From positions 1 through 64,000 of the forward strand of contig JAQBUI010000005.1 of the NCBI GenBank assembly GCA_027624035.1: DNA of 64,000 nucleotides, given 5' to 3'. The notes below the pieces were generated by a model, which saw only the letters and a program-made list of their open reading frames with translations, did not search any database and was not told the origin of the DNA. Source of the stretch: Pseudomonadota bacterium. GTDB lineage: Bacteria > Pseudomonadota > Gammaproteobacteria > Pseudomonadales > Azotimanducaceae. A program made the position numbers and the translations under genes. Positions within the stretch are counted from its first letter, which is position 1. Each line of letters starts with the position of its first letter. Shown in pieces: positions 27,661 through 36,694 of the stretch.

Positions 27661-28830
27661 CTAAATCCCGTACAGCGACCGCACATTCTCGTTCGTGATT
27701 CTGGCCTTGATGGCCGGGTCGATATCCTCGAACAATTCATCGAGAACCGGTACGGAAAACGGCCAGGTTGAATCCGTGTGGGGGTAGTCTGAACCCCACA
27801 TGAGGTTGTCGACTCCGATGAGGTCCCGGGTCAGCAGTGCCGGCCGGTCATCCTCGATGGTCGCATAGAACTGTCGTCGCCAGATGTCAGCCGGATGATC
27901 GCCTCGATAGGGCTCGGACCGGGTTCGCCACTCACGCTGCAGTCCCTGCCAGACCCGGTCCAGCCAGTGGGCGATCCAGCCTGCGTTGAACTCAGCGACG
28001 ACAATCTTGAGTTGTGGATGCCGCTCGCACACGCCACGGCACATGAACTCGACGATGGTGCGTTGGACGGTGCCCTGGCTGGCTGCATAGTCCGCGATAC
28101 CATCCCGGCGCTGCTTTCCGCCGTGGCGATACTCCGGTGGGACATATGAGTTGGTTCCCACATGCATCGACAGGGGAAAGTTGGCCTCCTCTGCCATGGC
28201 CCAGATGGGTTCATAGTCGAGATCGAAGTAGGGTTTGTCGGCCGGTGATGTACATGGGATGCAGGCACCCCGGAAGCCCATGTCGATGACCCTCTTCAGC
28301 TCGGCTGCACCGGCGGCCGGGTCCTGCAGCGGAATCGCGGCCAGTCCGAACAGGCGGCCACTTGCAGCGGTGGCGTAGTCATGCAGCCAATCGTTGTAGT
28401 TCTTCTGGACGGCGACCAGCAGGTCGGTATTTTCCAGGCTGAACATGCCGAAGAAACCGGGGTACAGGAACTCCGCGGCCAGCCCGTCTGCGTCCTGGTC
28501 CTGATAGCGTTTGGACCCGTCAACCAGGCCGGCGCGCATGCCGTCGTAGCCTTTGGCGAACAGGGCCTTCAGTTCCGGGTCATCCATATGAGCGACATCA
28601 GGCTTGTGGCCAGGCTTGCGTTCCAGAGGCTCGTTCCGGGCAAGACGGGTCGCGGCCATGGCCATCCGCGCGACGCTGACCCCGTGCATCCCTCTGCTTG
28701 GAATGACGATGGCATCTACCTGATCGCCCACATCCATGATGCGCGGTGCGTCGTCACCAAACCGCTCGGCGAGGCCGGTAAAGACCTCCCGTCCTTCCAC
28801 AACATGAGAATCGGCTGAAATGGGTTGCAC
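27661..28830 (-). CDS. Amidohydrolase family 2 protein
   Basis: A 389-residue TIM-barrel metal-dependent hydrolase/decarboxylase-like enzyme. It begins ISADSHVVE, where the usual first HxH pair is reduced to one histidine, and later shows MHVGTNSY, the acidic strand IVVAEFNAGW and GSDYPHTDSTWPF with the catalytic aspartate. The family includes ACMSD-like decarboxylases and hydrolases of aromatic or lactone substrates. GTG 28830 is chosen because AGGAGG lies five bases upstream and the conserved sequence begins there; the frame extends to 28902 without a better site. Confidence 0.83.
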   Translation of the reverse strand: MQPISADSHVVEGREVFTGLAERFGDDAPRIMDVGDQVDAIVIPSRGMHGVSVARMAMAATRLARNEPLERKPGHKPDVAHMDDPELKALFAKGYDGMRAGLVDGSKRYQDQDADGLAAEFLYPGFFGMFSLENTDLLVAVQKNYNDWLHDYATAASGRLFGLAAIPLQDPAAGAAELKRVIDMGFRGACIPCTSPADKPYFDLDYEPIWAMAEEANFPLSMHVGTNSYVPPEYRHGGKQRRDGIADYAASQGTVQRTIVEFMCRGVCERHPQLKIVVAEFNAGWIAHWLDRVWQGLQREWRTRSEPYRGDHPADIWRRQFYATIEDDRPALLTRDLIGVDNLMWGSDYPHTDSTWPFSVPVLDELFEDIDPAIKARITNENVRSLYGI

Positions 28831-28954
28831 ATCACCCTCCTGTCTGGGCCCATACCTGAGTATACGGTGCCTGAGTATACGCGGGTCCCGTGGGTCGGTC
28901 ATCTGTCAGCCGGTGGGGTTAATGAGGATGAAGGGCCGGCGAGCGTAGGGAGGG

Positions 28955-30163
28955 CTAGACTGTTCGTGTCGCCGTCGCGGGTGATACGCCGCAGGCCTGT
29001 CGTGCCGGCCCCCACACCGCTAACTGGCCCAGTAACACCAGCACAACCATACCAAGGGGTACGCCATACCATTCGATCTTTGGAAAGTTCATCGCGTTGA
29101 CCAGCGCGATATTGAACGCCACGGCCATGATGGCGCCTAGCACGACGCCACTGCTGGTAATGAGCAGATTCTCGATCAGGAAGTACCGCAGCACGTCTCG
29201 CGTACTGGCGCCCAGAGCCCGGCGGATGCCGATCTGTTTGATTCGCCGACGCACGCTGAGACTGGCCAGTCCCAGTATGCCGAGGCCGGTAATCAGTAGC
29301 AGTACCACCATCACAAAGCCCAGTATCATGGCGAGGCCCGTTTCCAGGTTGTAGCTCCGGCGCCGCACTTCGTCCATTGAATAGAGGTTTCGGATCATTC
29401 TGCCCCGTTCACGCTCCGCGAGCTGGGCCTCGATTTCCGGCATCAGCCGGTCCCGCTGGCCGGGTTCCGCCCGGATCAGATATCGCGGCGAACCGGTCTG
29501 GAACTGCTGCGGAACCATGACCGACGATTCAATCTGGCTGGACTGGGTCCACGGTGCCTGCAACTGATCCACGATCCCGATGATATTCGCCGGCGATTCG
29601 CCCAGCAGGATTGCCCGGCCCACTGTCGTTTCGGGACTGTCGTCGGGGAAGAGGCTTTTCGCCAGCGCCTTCGTTATGATGACCCGGCCAGGCCAGCCGC
29701 TCTCGTCAGGTTTGCGCCACACCACATCCGAGGCAGCGAAATTTTCGCCCGCAATCAGCTTCAATTGCATGGTATCGATGGCCTGGTCATCCACCATATA
29801 CATGGCAGCACTGTAGACCGGCGGATCATCCCCCTGCTGGACGCGGACGCCGGTTGACCAGCCGCCGTTGGAGAGCGGGATGGTGTTCATCTGCAACGCG
29901 TTTGCGACTCCCGGCGTCTCTCTGATTGCCCGCAAATCGTTGTTGATGGTGACTTGGGGATTGATGGTGTCGATGGCCTCGCTCTGCATGTGAAAGGTAT
30001 CCGCTTCGTTGAGCCCGCTCGGCCGCCCCGCCTTGCTGACCTGCTCGTTGATCATTACCGCGGCGTTCAGTACGACGGTCAGGGTGAATGCGATCTGAAC
30101 GGCGATGAGAATAGCGCCGGTCCTGTTGCGCAGCAGGGCACGGAATATCGGGCCGATTTCCAT
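28955..30163 (-). CDS. ABC transporter permease (MacB/FtsX type), second permease
   Basis: A 402-residue permease with a first membrane helix (AILIAVQIAFTLTVVLNAAV), a large periplasmic domain of about 220 residues and three C-terminal helices (FVMVVLLLITGLGILGLASLSV is the first), the MacB_PCD/FtsX layout. The cytosolic elbow RRRIKQIGIRRALGASTRDVLRYF is the coupling helix. ATG 30163 follows GGAGATTC; upstream in-frame codons overlap the preceding gene. Last gene of the ABC operon. Confidence 0.85.
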   Translation of the reverse strand: MEIGPIFRALLRNRTGAILIAVQIAFTLTVVLNAAVMINEQVSKAGRPSGLNEADTFHMQSEAIDTINPQVTINNDLRAIRETPGVANALQMNTIPLSNGGWSTGVRVQQGDDPPVYSAAMYMVDDQAIDTMQLKLIAGENFAASDVVWRKPDESGWPGRVIITKALAKSLFPDDSPETTVGRAILLGESPANIIGIVDQLQAPWTQSSQIESSVMVPQQFQTGSPRYLIRAEPGQRDRLMPEIEAQLAERERGRMIRNLYSMDEVRRRSYNLETGLAMILGFVMVVLLLITGLGILGLASLSVRRRIKQIGIRRALGASTRDVLRYFLIENLLITSSGVVLGAIMAVAFNIALVNAMNFPKIEWYGVPLGMVVLVLLGQLAVWGPARQACGVSPATATRTV

Positions 30164-30176
30164 CTGAATCTCCTGG

Positions 30177-31514
30177 CTATTGTGATTTGAGTTGGGCGGC
30201 CGGGTCGATCCGACAGGCCCGCCAGGTGGGGTACAGGCCAGCGCCGATGGCAGAGGCGATGGCCAGTGCCACCGCGGCGACCACCATGTTGAGGTCAAGG
30301 CGCATCAGATTGCTGGCGTCGGAGCCGAAAATGGCCAGCATGGACTCAAGACCCAGCCAGGTCAGCAGCAGTCCGAGTAGCCCGCCGCCAAACCCGATCA
30401 TTGCGGTTTCCACCAGGTATTGATACATGAGTGAGCCGCGGCTTGCCCCTAATGCGCGCCGCACGCCAATCTCCGATGATTTGCCCAGAAACTTGGACAG
30501 GAGCAACCCGATGGTGTTGAGCAGGCAGACCACCAGAAACATGACAGCGACCGCCAGCAACATCTTTGCTTCGGGTTGCACGACGTTCTCGTGGTCGAGC
30601 CATTCATTGACATTGCTGAGACGGTTGTTGAGCGGTCGCGGAAAGCGGCCCCCCTCTTTCTGCTCGGTCACGTACTGATCCAGATAGGCCATGTAGTCCG
30701 CCTTCTCCTGGTGGTTTCTGAGTTCGGTCCAGTACTGGATCCAGACGCACTCGGAACCGAGGAAGGCCCTTAGACCGTCACCTGTGGGCTTCCAGCAGTT
30801 GGTGTTGCCGGACCTGGACAATCCCTGGGAGAGGATCAGGCCGAATGGAATGAAGATCTCTGCGGGGTCGGAGAAGTAATTGCTGGTCAGATCATAGAAT
30901 CTTGGGACCGGACGCCACTCATCCAGCACCCCGATGACCCGAAACAGATTTGAGCTGAATTCCGTCGGATTGCCGAGCGTGATCTCTCTGCCTACAGAAT
31001 CCTCCCCACCGAACAGCCGGTCGTTGGTCTCCCTCGACAGTACGACCACCTGATCGGCGCCCCAGTCCCGGTGGGCATCGGATGTCCAGCCAGTGCCATA
31101 CAGGAACGGTACGTCGAACATGGGGAAGAAGTCGGCGTGATTGCCACGGATCCTGGCCAGAAATGGTCTGAAGTTGTCATCGTCCGGCTTTCGGATGATC
31201 GCGGTGGCACTGGCGTTGCCCGTTTGACGAAATGCCTTTGCGGCTGACATGAGCGCCTGATGATCCATCCAGGTGATCTGGTCGGGGGGCTCGTTGGGTG
31301 ATTCGGCCGGCCGGTTCGGGTCCCAGTTGTCGAGTTGAACGTAGTAGAGCTGGCTGCTCTTGTCCGGAATCGGGTCTTTCGCCATCAGGTAGTTGATGGT
31401 GACGATGGACATACAGACCCCGATCCCGAGGCCGATGGCCAGGATCATCAGCGTGGTCTGGCCCCAATTCCTGCGCAGGCTGATGGCTGCCAGGCGGAGA
31501 TAGTAAAAGATCAC
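30177..31514 (-). CDS. ABC transporter permease (MacB/FtsX type), first permease
   Basis: A 445-residue permease with an N-terminal helix (TTLMILAIGLGIGVCMSIVTI), a periplasmic domain of about 250 residues and three C-terminal helices. The coupling segment SSEIGVRRALGASRGSLMYQYLVE lies before the last two helices. Unlike MacB, the ATPase is a separate gene and there are two unequal permeases, so the exporter is probably a heterodimer. GTG 31514 overlaps the ATPase stop (GCGTGA). Substrate not readable; such systems export lipoproteins, peptides or antimicrobial compounds. Confidence 0.85.
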   Translation of the reverse strand: MIFYYLRLAAISLRRNWGQTTLMILAIGLGIGVCMSIVTINYLMAKDPIPDKSSQLYYVQLDNWDPNRPAESPNEPPDQITWMDHQALMSAAKAFRQTGNASATAIIRKPDDDNFRPFLARIRGNHADFFPMFDVPFLYGTGWTSDAHRDWGADQVVVLSRETNDRLFGGEDSVGREITLGNPTEFSSNLFRVIGVLDEWRPVPRFYDLTSNYFSDPAEIFIPFGLILSQGLSRSGNTNCWKPTGDGLRAFLGSECVWIQYWTELRNHQEKADYMAYLDQYVTEQKEGGRFPRPLNNRLSNVNEWLDHENVVQPEAKMLLAVAVMFLVVCLLNTIGLLLSKFLGKSSEIGVRRALGASRGSLMYQYLVETAMIGFGGGLLGLLLTWLGLESMLAIFGSDASNLMRLDLNMVVAAVALAIASAIGAGLYPTWRACRIDPAAQLKSQ

Positions 31515-32191
31515 GCCGCCGCCTCGTCATTCCCGACCACGCGCCCGTCCTGAAGGTGAATGGATGATGGGGCGCGCGCCGCAAGCGCCGGATCATGGGT
31601 GACCATGATGATCGTCGTGCCACTTGTATGCAGTCCCTCAAGCAGGTCGAGCACGCCGCTCGCAGAAGCGCTGTCAAGGTTGCCGGTCGGCTCGTCGGCC
31701 AGCAGAAATCTGGGATCACCGGCGAGCGCCCTGGCGATGGCCACACGTTGCTGCTGGCCCCCGGACAACTGTGATGGAAAGTGACGGATTCGTCCAGTGA
31801 GCCCGAAGCGCTCAAGCTGTTCTTCGATTCGCCGCTTGCGTTCGGCCGCCGGGAAACCGCGATATCGAAGGGGGACATCCACGTTGTCAAAGACGTTCAG
31901 ATCGGGAATCAGGTTGAAGCCCTGAAAGATAAACCCGATCTTCTCGTTGCGCAGCTTCGAGCGCTGGCGGTCGTTCAGGCCGGCGACATTCTCACCATCC
32001 AGCAGATAGCTGCCTTCATCGAAGTCCTCAAGCAAACCCGCGATATTGAGAAATGTGGTCTTGCCCGACCCGGAGGGCCCAACCACCGCGGTGAAGTCCC
32101 CTTCGTTGACCGTGAGTGTCAGATCACGCAGGGCATGGGTACGCACGAGATCCGTTTGGTAGATTCTGGCTATGCCTTTCATGTCCAGCAT
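31511..32191 (-). CDS. ABC transporter ATPase (MacB/LolD type)
   Basis: A 226-residue ATP-binding subunit. Walker A is GPSGSGKTT (near residue 40), the signature LSGGQQQRVAIARAL, and Walker B FLLADEPTGNLDS. The spacing and the GNLDS element place it with LolD, MacB and FtsE. The start at 32191 (ATG) begins the conserved MLDMKGIARIY; the longer frame up to 32308 overlaps the upstream adaptor gene. The stop overlaps the first permease start. Confidence 0.9.
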   Translation of the reverse strand: MLDMKGIARIYQTDLVRTHALRDLTLTVNEGDFTAVVGPSGSGKTTFLNIAGLLEDFDEGSYLLDGENVAGLNDRQRSKLRNEKIGFIFQGFNLIPDLNVFDNVDVPLRYRGFPAAERKRRIEEQLERFGLTGRIRHFPSQLSGGQQQRVAIARALAGDPRFLLADEPTGNLDSASASGVLDLLEGLHTSGTTIIMVTHDPALAARAPSSIHLQDGRVVGNDEAAA

Positions 32192-32234
32192 GAATTGCTC
32201 CCCGTTGGTGTTTGGGTTGGTGATTAGTTGGTGA

Positions 32235-33515
32235 TTAGTTGGTGATGAGTATTGTCTCGGCGTCCTCGAAGATGTCGGTGCTCGAGATGATGATCTGATC
32301 ACCCTCATTCAGCCCACTCGTGATCTCGACGGTATTGAGGCTTCGGGCACCCACGCTGATGGGCTGCCGAGCTGCGATATCGTCGTCGATTCGGAACGCA
32401 AACCGGCCAGAACCCGATTCCAGGAACTGCCCTCGGGTCACCATCAGCACATCGCGCTTTTCTTCCAGCAGAATCCGCGTCGTGAGTCGCTGGTTCTGGC
32501 GTATTCCTTCGGGCCGGTCACCAACAAAACTGAGTCTCGTGGCCACCTGATCGTCGACGATTTCCGGCGAGATGGACTTGACGGTGGTCGCAAACACCGA
32601 GTTGCCGGTTCTCACCTCGGCCGGCATGCAAATGGCGAGGTCATCGGCATAGTTCTGGGGCACAAAGGCCTCCACTTCGAACTGCGTCAGATCGACCACG
32701 CTGATGACCGGCAGGCTGGGCGCCACCTCGCCCTTGTGTTCCACCAGCCGGTTTCCGACCACGCCGGTCACAGGTGATACGATCGTCAATTCGTCCACCT
32801 GTCGCTGCAGATTGGCCACCAGCAGCCTCTGCTGTTCAAGCTCCAGATCCCTGGTTCTGGCTTCGAACGCGAGGCGTTCTGCATCGAGTTCGGTATCCGC
32901 GATGGCATGGGCGTGGGCGTATTCCGCGACCGTCAGATCATCCTGGGCCTTTTGATAGTCCACCTGGGAGATGCCCTGGCTGGCATAGGCCTGTTCGGCC
33001 CGCTTCAGCTCGCGTCTGGCTGCAATCAGCGCCAGTTCTGCCAGATCCACGTTCTTTGTGTTGGTCAGCAGCTTCTGACGACGTTCGATGTCATAGCGAC
33101 CCACGCCCACCTCCAGTTTTGTCTGAATGGAGCGAGCCTGCTCGAGCTGATTGGTCAGCTCCGGGCTGTCCAGCGTCGCGAGCACTTCGCCTTTGTTCAC
33201 ACGGTCGCCCGCCGCGACCTTGAACTCGATGGTCCCGAACTGGTTGGCATACAGCGTCGGGCTGACTGCAGCCACCACCGTGCCCTGAACCGAGATGTCC
33301 CGAATGAAGTCACCGCGTTCCACCGTGGCGACCCGTAGGCGATCACGGGAAATGCTGTCCTCTGAGGAGAGCCATCGGAGCAGCATGGGAATCCCGGTCG
33401 CGATGAGCACTCCCAGGGCCACCACGATGACACCCGTGATGACCCAGCGTCGGGAACTGCCCGTGGGTTCGAGGTAGGTGTCCTGGGACGATGTGTCGGC
33501 AATTCTGCTGTTCAT
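32235..33515 (-). CDS. HlyD/MacA-type periplasmic adaptor protein
   Basis: A 426-residue membrane-fusion protein, first gene of the ABC operon. An N-terminal membrane anchor (WVITGVIVVALGVLIATGI) is followed by a biotinyl-lipoyl-like half motif (NKGEVLATLDSPEL), a coiled-coil hairpin of about residues 105-205 rich in Glu/Gln/Leu, the second lipoyl half (VVGNRLVEHKGEVAP) and beta-barrel domains. It would bridge the permeases to an outer-membrane channel; no TolC-type gene lies here. ATG 33515 follows GCGGAG by six bases. Confidence 0.88.
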   Translation of the reverse strand: MNSRIADTSSQDTYLEPTGSSRRWVITGVIVVALGVLIATGIPMLLRWLSSEDSISRDRLRVATVERGDFIRDISVQGTVVAAVSPTLYANQFGTIEFKVAAGDRVNKGEVLATLDSPELTNQLEQARSIQTKLEVGVGRYDIERRQKLLTNTKNVDLAELALIAARRELKRAEQAYASQGISQVDYQKAQDDLTVAEYAHAHAIADTELDAERLAFEARTRDLELEQQRLLVANLQRQVDELTIVSPVTGVVGNRLVEHKGEVAPSLPVISVVDLTQFEVEAFVPQNYADDLAICMPAEVRTGNSVFATTVKSISPEIVDDQVATRLSFVGDRPEGIRQNQRLTTRILLEEKRDVLMVTRGQFLESGSGRFAFRIDDDIAARQPISVGARSLNTVEITSGLNEGDQIIISSTDIFEDAETILITN

Positions 33516-33803
33516 GGCTCCGCTCGCTGCCTTCCTTTGACGCACGCCGACTGCAGATGGTTTAGGTGAGCCTGACCGGCCGACAGGAACACGGCTGGTG
33601 CATCCATACCAGCTCTCATATCAATTCTTATATCAGTTCTCGAATGCGTTCCGCTAGTCTTCAAAGGCTGCATCCAGCAGTCGCCTGGCGCACTCACACC
33701 CGTAGGGGTCGCCCACTTCGACGGCGTCGGACATGGCGTCGCCTTGCAGGAACATCCGCGTGGCATCCGACCCTTGCAACCGTTCATGTCAGAGTGCAGA
33801 GTA

Positions 33804-34901
33804 ATGTGCTGGTCGATACAGAAGCAACCCTTGAGAACATTTGAATGTGAATGCGGAAACGCAGTTTTTTTTGAGAATACCCAGTGCGTGGTTTGCCAGA
33901 GTGAGCTCGGTTGGTGCCCCGGGTGCCGCAGCCTGGCGCCGCTGGTGCCGGGAAACGCTAAAGGCAGCTTCTCCTGTGGCCGGCCTTCTTGCGGTGTGGC
34001 CCTCGTCAAGTGCCACAACTACAGTGTGGAGTCGGTCTGCAATCGCTGTGTGATGAAGGCGGACAGCGCTTCTGAAGGCCCGGTTCTGTGTGACTACTGC
34101 CGATTCAACGATACGATTCCTGACCTGACTGTACCGGACAATCGAGGGCTGTGGCGACGGCTGGAGTTGGCGAAACGTCGCCTTCTGTACACCCTTGACC
34201 TGATTGGCCTGCCCTATGGCACCGAGGACGACGGTATCGAGCCACCGCTGGCGTTTGACTTCAAGGCAGACACCGAGAAAAAGCCAAGGTGGTGGTGGCA
34301 GATGGGTCAGACCGAGCGCGTCTATACCGGGCACGCCAGCGGTAAGATCACCATCAATATTGTCGAGGCCGATTCGGTCGCGAGTGAGCAGGCAAGAGTC
34401 ATGTTCGAGGAGGCCCATCGCACACCCATCGGGCACTTTCGCCATGAGATTGGCCACTACTATTGGGAGATGCTCGTCCTGGGCCGCAGGGAAACGGATT
34501 TTGTTTCCCTGTTTGGTGACTACCAGAATCCGGGCTACTCCGATGCGCTGGCCCTGCACTACGAGCAAGGTCCTCCCGCCGACTGGCGGTCCCGCTATAT
34601 CAGTGCCTATGCGACGATGCATCCATGGGAGGACTTTGCCGAGACCTTTGCGCTGTATCTCAACATGGTCAGTGTGCTCGATACGGCGCGTAACATGGGT
34701 ATTGGCGCCGGTGTCGACCCCACCTGTGCGGAGTTGGAGCCCATGGTGGATCACTATCGTCACCTGGGTGTCGTCCTGAACGAGATGAACCGTACCATGG
34801 GCCTGATGGACCTTGTCCCTGACGTGCTGGTCGATCCGGTGGTGTCCAAGCTGCACTTTGTCCACGATCTGGTGCGCGCGGCATCAGTACGTAACATCTG
34901 A
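33804..34901 (+). CDS. Zinc-ribbon plus Peptidase_Mx-type metallopeptidase
   Basis: A 365-residue cytosolic protein. A zinc-ribbon region of paired cysteines fills about residues 15-100 (FECECG, CVVCQ, WCPGC, SVCNRC, LCDYC). The peptidase domain carries the HExxH motif as RHEIGHYYW around residue 215, with a later HPWEDFAETFALY supplying another acidic ligand. This matches proteins annotated as putative zinc-binding metallopeptidases. The substrate is unknown. ATG 33804 starts just before the ribbon; in-frame codons upstream to 33744 are not conserved-looking. Confidence 0.82.
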   Translation: MCWSIQKQPLRTFECECGNAVFFENTQCVVCQSELGWCPGCRSLAPLVPGNAKGSFSCGRPSCGVALVKCHNYSVESVCNRCVMKADSASEGPVLCDYCRFNDTIPDLTVPDNRGLWRRLELAKRRLLYTLDLIGLPYGTEDDGIEPPLAFDFKADTEKKPRWWWQMGQTERVYTGHASGKITINIVEADSVASEQARVMFEEAHRTPIGHFRHEIGHYYWEMLVLGRRETDFVSLFGDYQNPGYSDALALHYEQGPPADWRSRYISAYATMHPWEDFAETFALYLNMVSVLDTARNMGIGAGVDPTCAELEPMVDHYRHLGVVLNEMNRTMGLMDLVPDVLVDPVVSKLHFVHDLVRAASVRNI

Positions 34902-34942
34902 CTGTTCCCAGGCCCGGTCACGTTCCTGCCTGCGTGGCCCGG

Positions 34943-36496
34943 TCAGAAGGGCAGGTATCGCACCCGCTGCCCGAGTTGGCTCTGTACGATTCGCTGGGCG
35001 TCTTCGACGAAGTCGCAGATGTGTGCCCGTGTGGTGCGAGGATCAATGATGTCCTGGCCGGTCGCCTCCGCCGTGCGAAAGGGTGACGCCAGCGCATTCA
35101 ATCGGTCCTCGATTTCCTGGCGTTTGGCGTCTGGATCATCCGCCGACTCGATTTCCCGGCGATAGGCGGCCGAGGCTCCCCCGGCAATGTGCATTGAACC
35201 CCACCTGGCAGAAGGCCAGGCGTAGCGACGGAACATGCCGGTCGGGCGGTGCTGGCACTGACCGGCGACGCCATAGAGCCGACCCATCACGATGGTGATC
35301 CAGGGCATGCTCGTCATACAGGTCATTGCAACAAGCGCCGCGCCTGCCCGCTCGATGCCTTCCTTTTCGGACTCAAGGCCCACCATGAAACCGGGCTCAT
35401 CGGCGAGGGAAACGATGGGCAGATGGAATGTTTCGCAGAGTTGGAGCAGACGCATGACCTTGGTGCCTCCGGCCTTGTCCGTAGACCCGCCCTTGTGCCG
35501 GGAGTTGTTTGCCATGATGCCGACTGGATAGCCTTTGAATCGGGCCAGCCCGGTGACACGGGACCGGCCGTACCGTGGTGCGATCTCAAAGAACGAGTCC
35601 TGGTCGACCACGGATTCGATGATCTGATGCACCTTGTAGGTCTTGCGGGGGTCCCGTGGCATGACCGACAGCAGAGACTCGTCGGTTCTGTCAGCCGGGT
35701 CGCTGGTTTCGGCCCGGGGCGGCATCTCCCAGACGTTGGCAGGCAGGTAGGACAGAAACTGACGGATCTGGCGGAATGCATCGTCCTCGTCACTGGCGAG
35801 GTTGTCGATGACGCCGCTGACGCGGGTGTGGATATGATCGCCTCCCAGTTCCTCTTTGGTAATGTCATAGCCGAGAGATGCCTTGACCACAGGAGGGCCC
35901 CCCGGGAACAGCTGACTGGTGCCTCTGACCATCAGATTGAAGTGGGCGAGGCACGCATTGATCGCGGGCAGCCCGGCCACCGAGCCCATCACGGCGGAGA
36001 CCACAGGGATCTCGCTCAGCAGTTGTACATCGATAGCAGACCAGATGTTTCCGTCCGGCAGGTAGGTTCTGCCGATATCTTCAAACGATCGGACGCTGCC
36101 ACCGGAGGCGTCCAGAAGCCGCACATAGGGCACCCGCCATTCCTGGGCCCTCCTGTTGGACGAAAGCTCCATGCCGAGCCCGCCACCGGCGCCGCCAGAC
36201 CCACCGCGAACGGTGAAGTCGCCAGCCGACAGCACCACCTTGCGACCATCGAGTCTGCAGAACCCTTCCACTGAGCCTTTGGGCGTAAAGTCCTTGAGCT
36301 TATTGTTTTCATAGCGTGCGCCGCCGATCAGCCCCATGAACTCGTTGAATGATCCGGAATCGGCGAAGCGGTCGATGCGTTCACGGACGGTGAGTTTGCC
36401 CCGTTCATGTTGTCGCCTGATCCCTTCCTCGCCGCCCATCTTCTTTGCCAGTTCATGGCGGCGTGTGATCTCCTGTACTTCTTTCTCCCAGCCCAT
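34943..36496 (-). CDS. Acyl-CoA carboxylase carboxyltransferase subunit
   Basis: A 517-residue biotin-dependent carboxyltransferase of the crotonase-like fold. N-terminal RHELAKKMGGEEGIRRQHERGKLTVRERID is the family opening; GGSGGAGGG (near residue 96) and GYDITKEELGG lie in the acyl-CoA/biotin pockets. It would move CO2 from biotin to an acyl-CoA such as propionyl- or methylcrotonyl-CoA. ATG 36496 follows GAGGAGG with eight bases of spacing. It is divergent from the BC-BCCP-CT gene, to whose CT domain it is clearly related. Confidence 0.9.
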   Translation of the reverse strand: MGWEKEVQEITRRHELAKKMGGEEGIRRQHERGKLTVRERIDRFADSGSFNEFMGLIGGARYENNKLKDFTPKGSVEGFCRLDGRKVVLSAGDFTVRGGSGGAGGGLGMELSSNRRAQEWRVPYVRLLDASGGSVRSFEDIGRTYLPDGNIWSAIDVQLLSEIPVVSAVMGSVAGLPAINACLAHFNLMVRGTSQLFPGGPPVVKASLGYDITKEELGGDHIHTRVSGVIDNLASDEDDAFRQIRQFLSYLPANVWEMPPRAETSDPADRTDESLLSVMPRDPRKTYKVHQIIESVVDQDSFFEIAPRYGRSRVTGLARFKGYPVGIMANNSRHKGGSTDKAGGTKVMRLLQLCETFHLPIVSLADEPGFMVGLESEKEGIERAGAALVAMTCMTSMPWITIVMGRLYGVAGQCQHRPTGMFRRYAWPSARWGSMHIAGGASAAYRREIESADDPDAKRQEIEDRLNALASPFRTAEATGQDIIDPRTTRAHICDFVEDAQRIVQSQLGQRVRYLPF

Positions 36497-36694
36497 GGAT
36501 GAAGCCTCCTCTTTTTTTGCCTCGCGACAGTTCAACACAATTTGGTAGCCCGCGCATAGCGCCAGAGCCTGCTTCAACGGCCCGGATGCCGATCCCCGGC
36601 AGTGAGGTCCTGTCCCGCTGCTGGTGTGGGCTGGACATCATTCACACGGTGATTCATTCTCCGGGCTCAAATGGATTGGAAGACCGGAGCCAGA

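Noticed and set aside
33789..34865. 358-codon reading frame antisense to the zinc peptidase gene
   Set aside because: The sense strand has a clear zinc ribbon and HExxH motif; the antisense frame has no recognisable domain and an abnormal composition.
35249..36274. 341-codon plus-strand frame over the carboxyltransferase gene
   Set aside because: The carboxyltransferase motifs are on the other strand; this frame is a GC-driven shadow.
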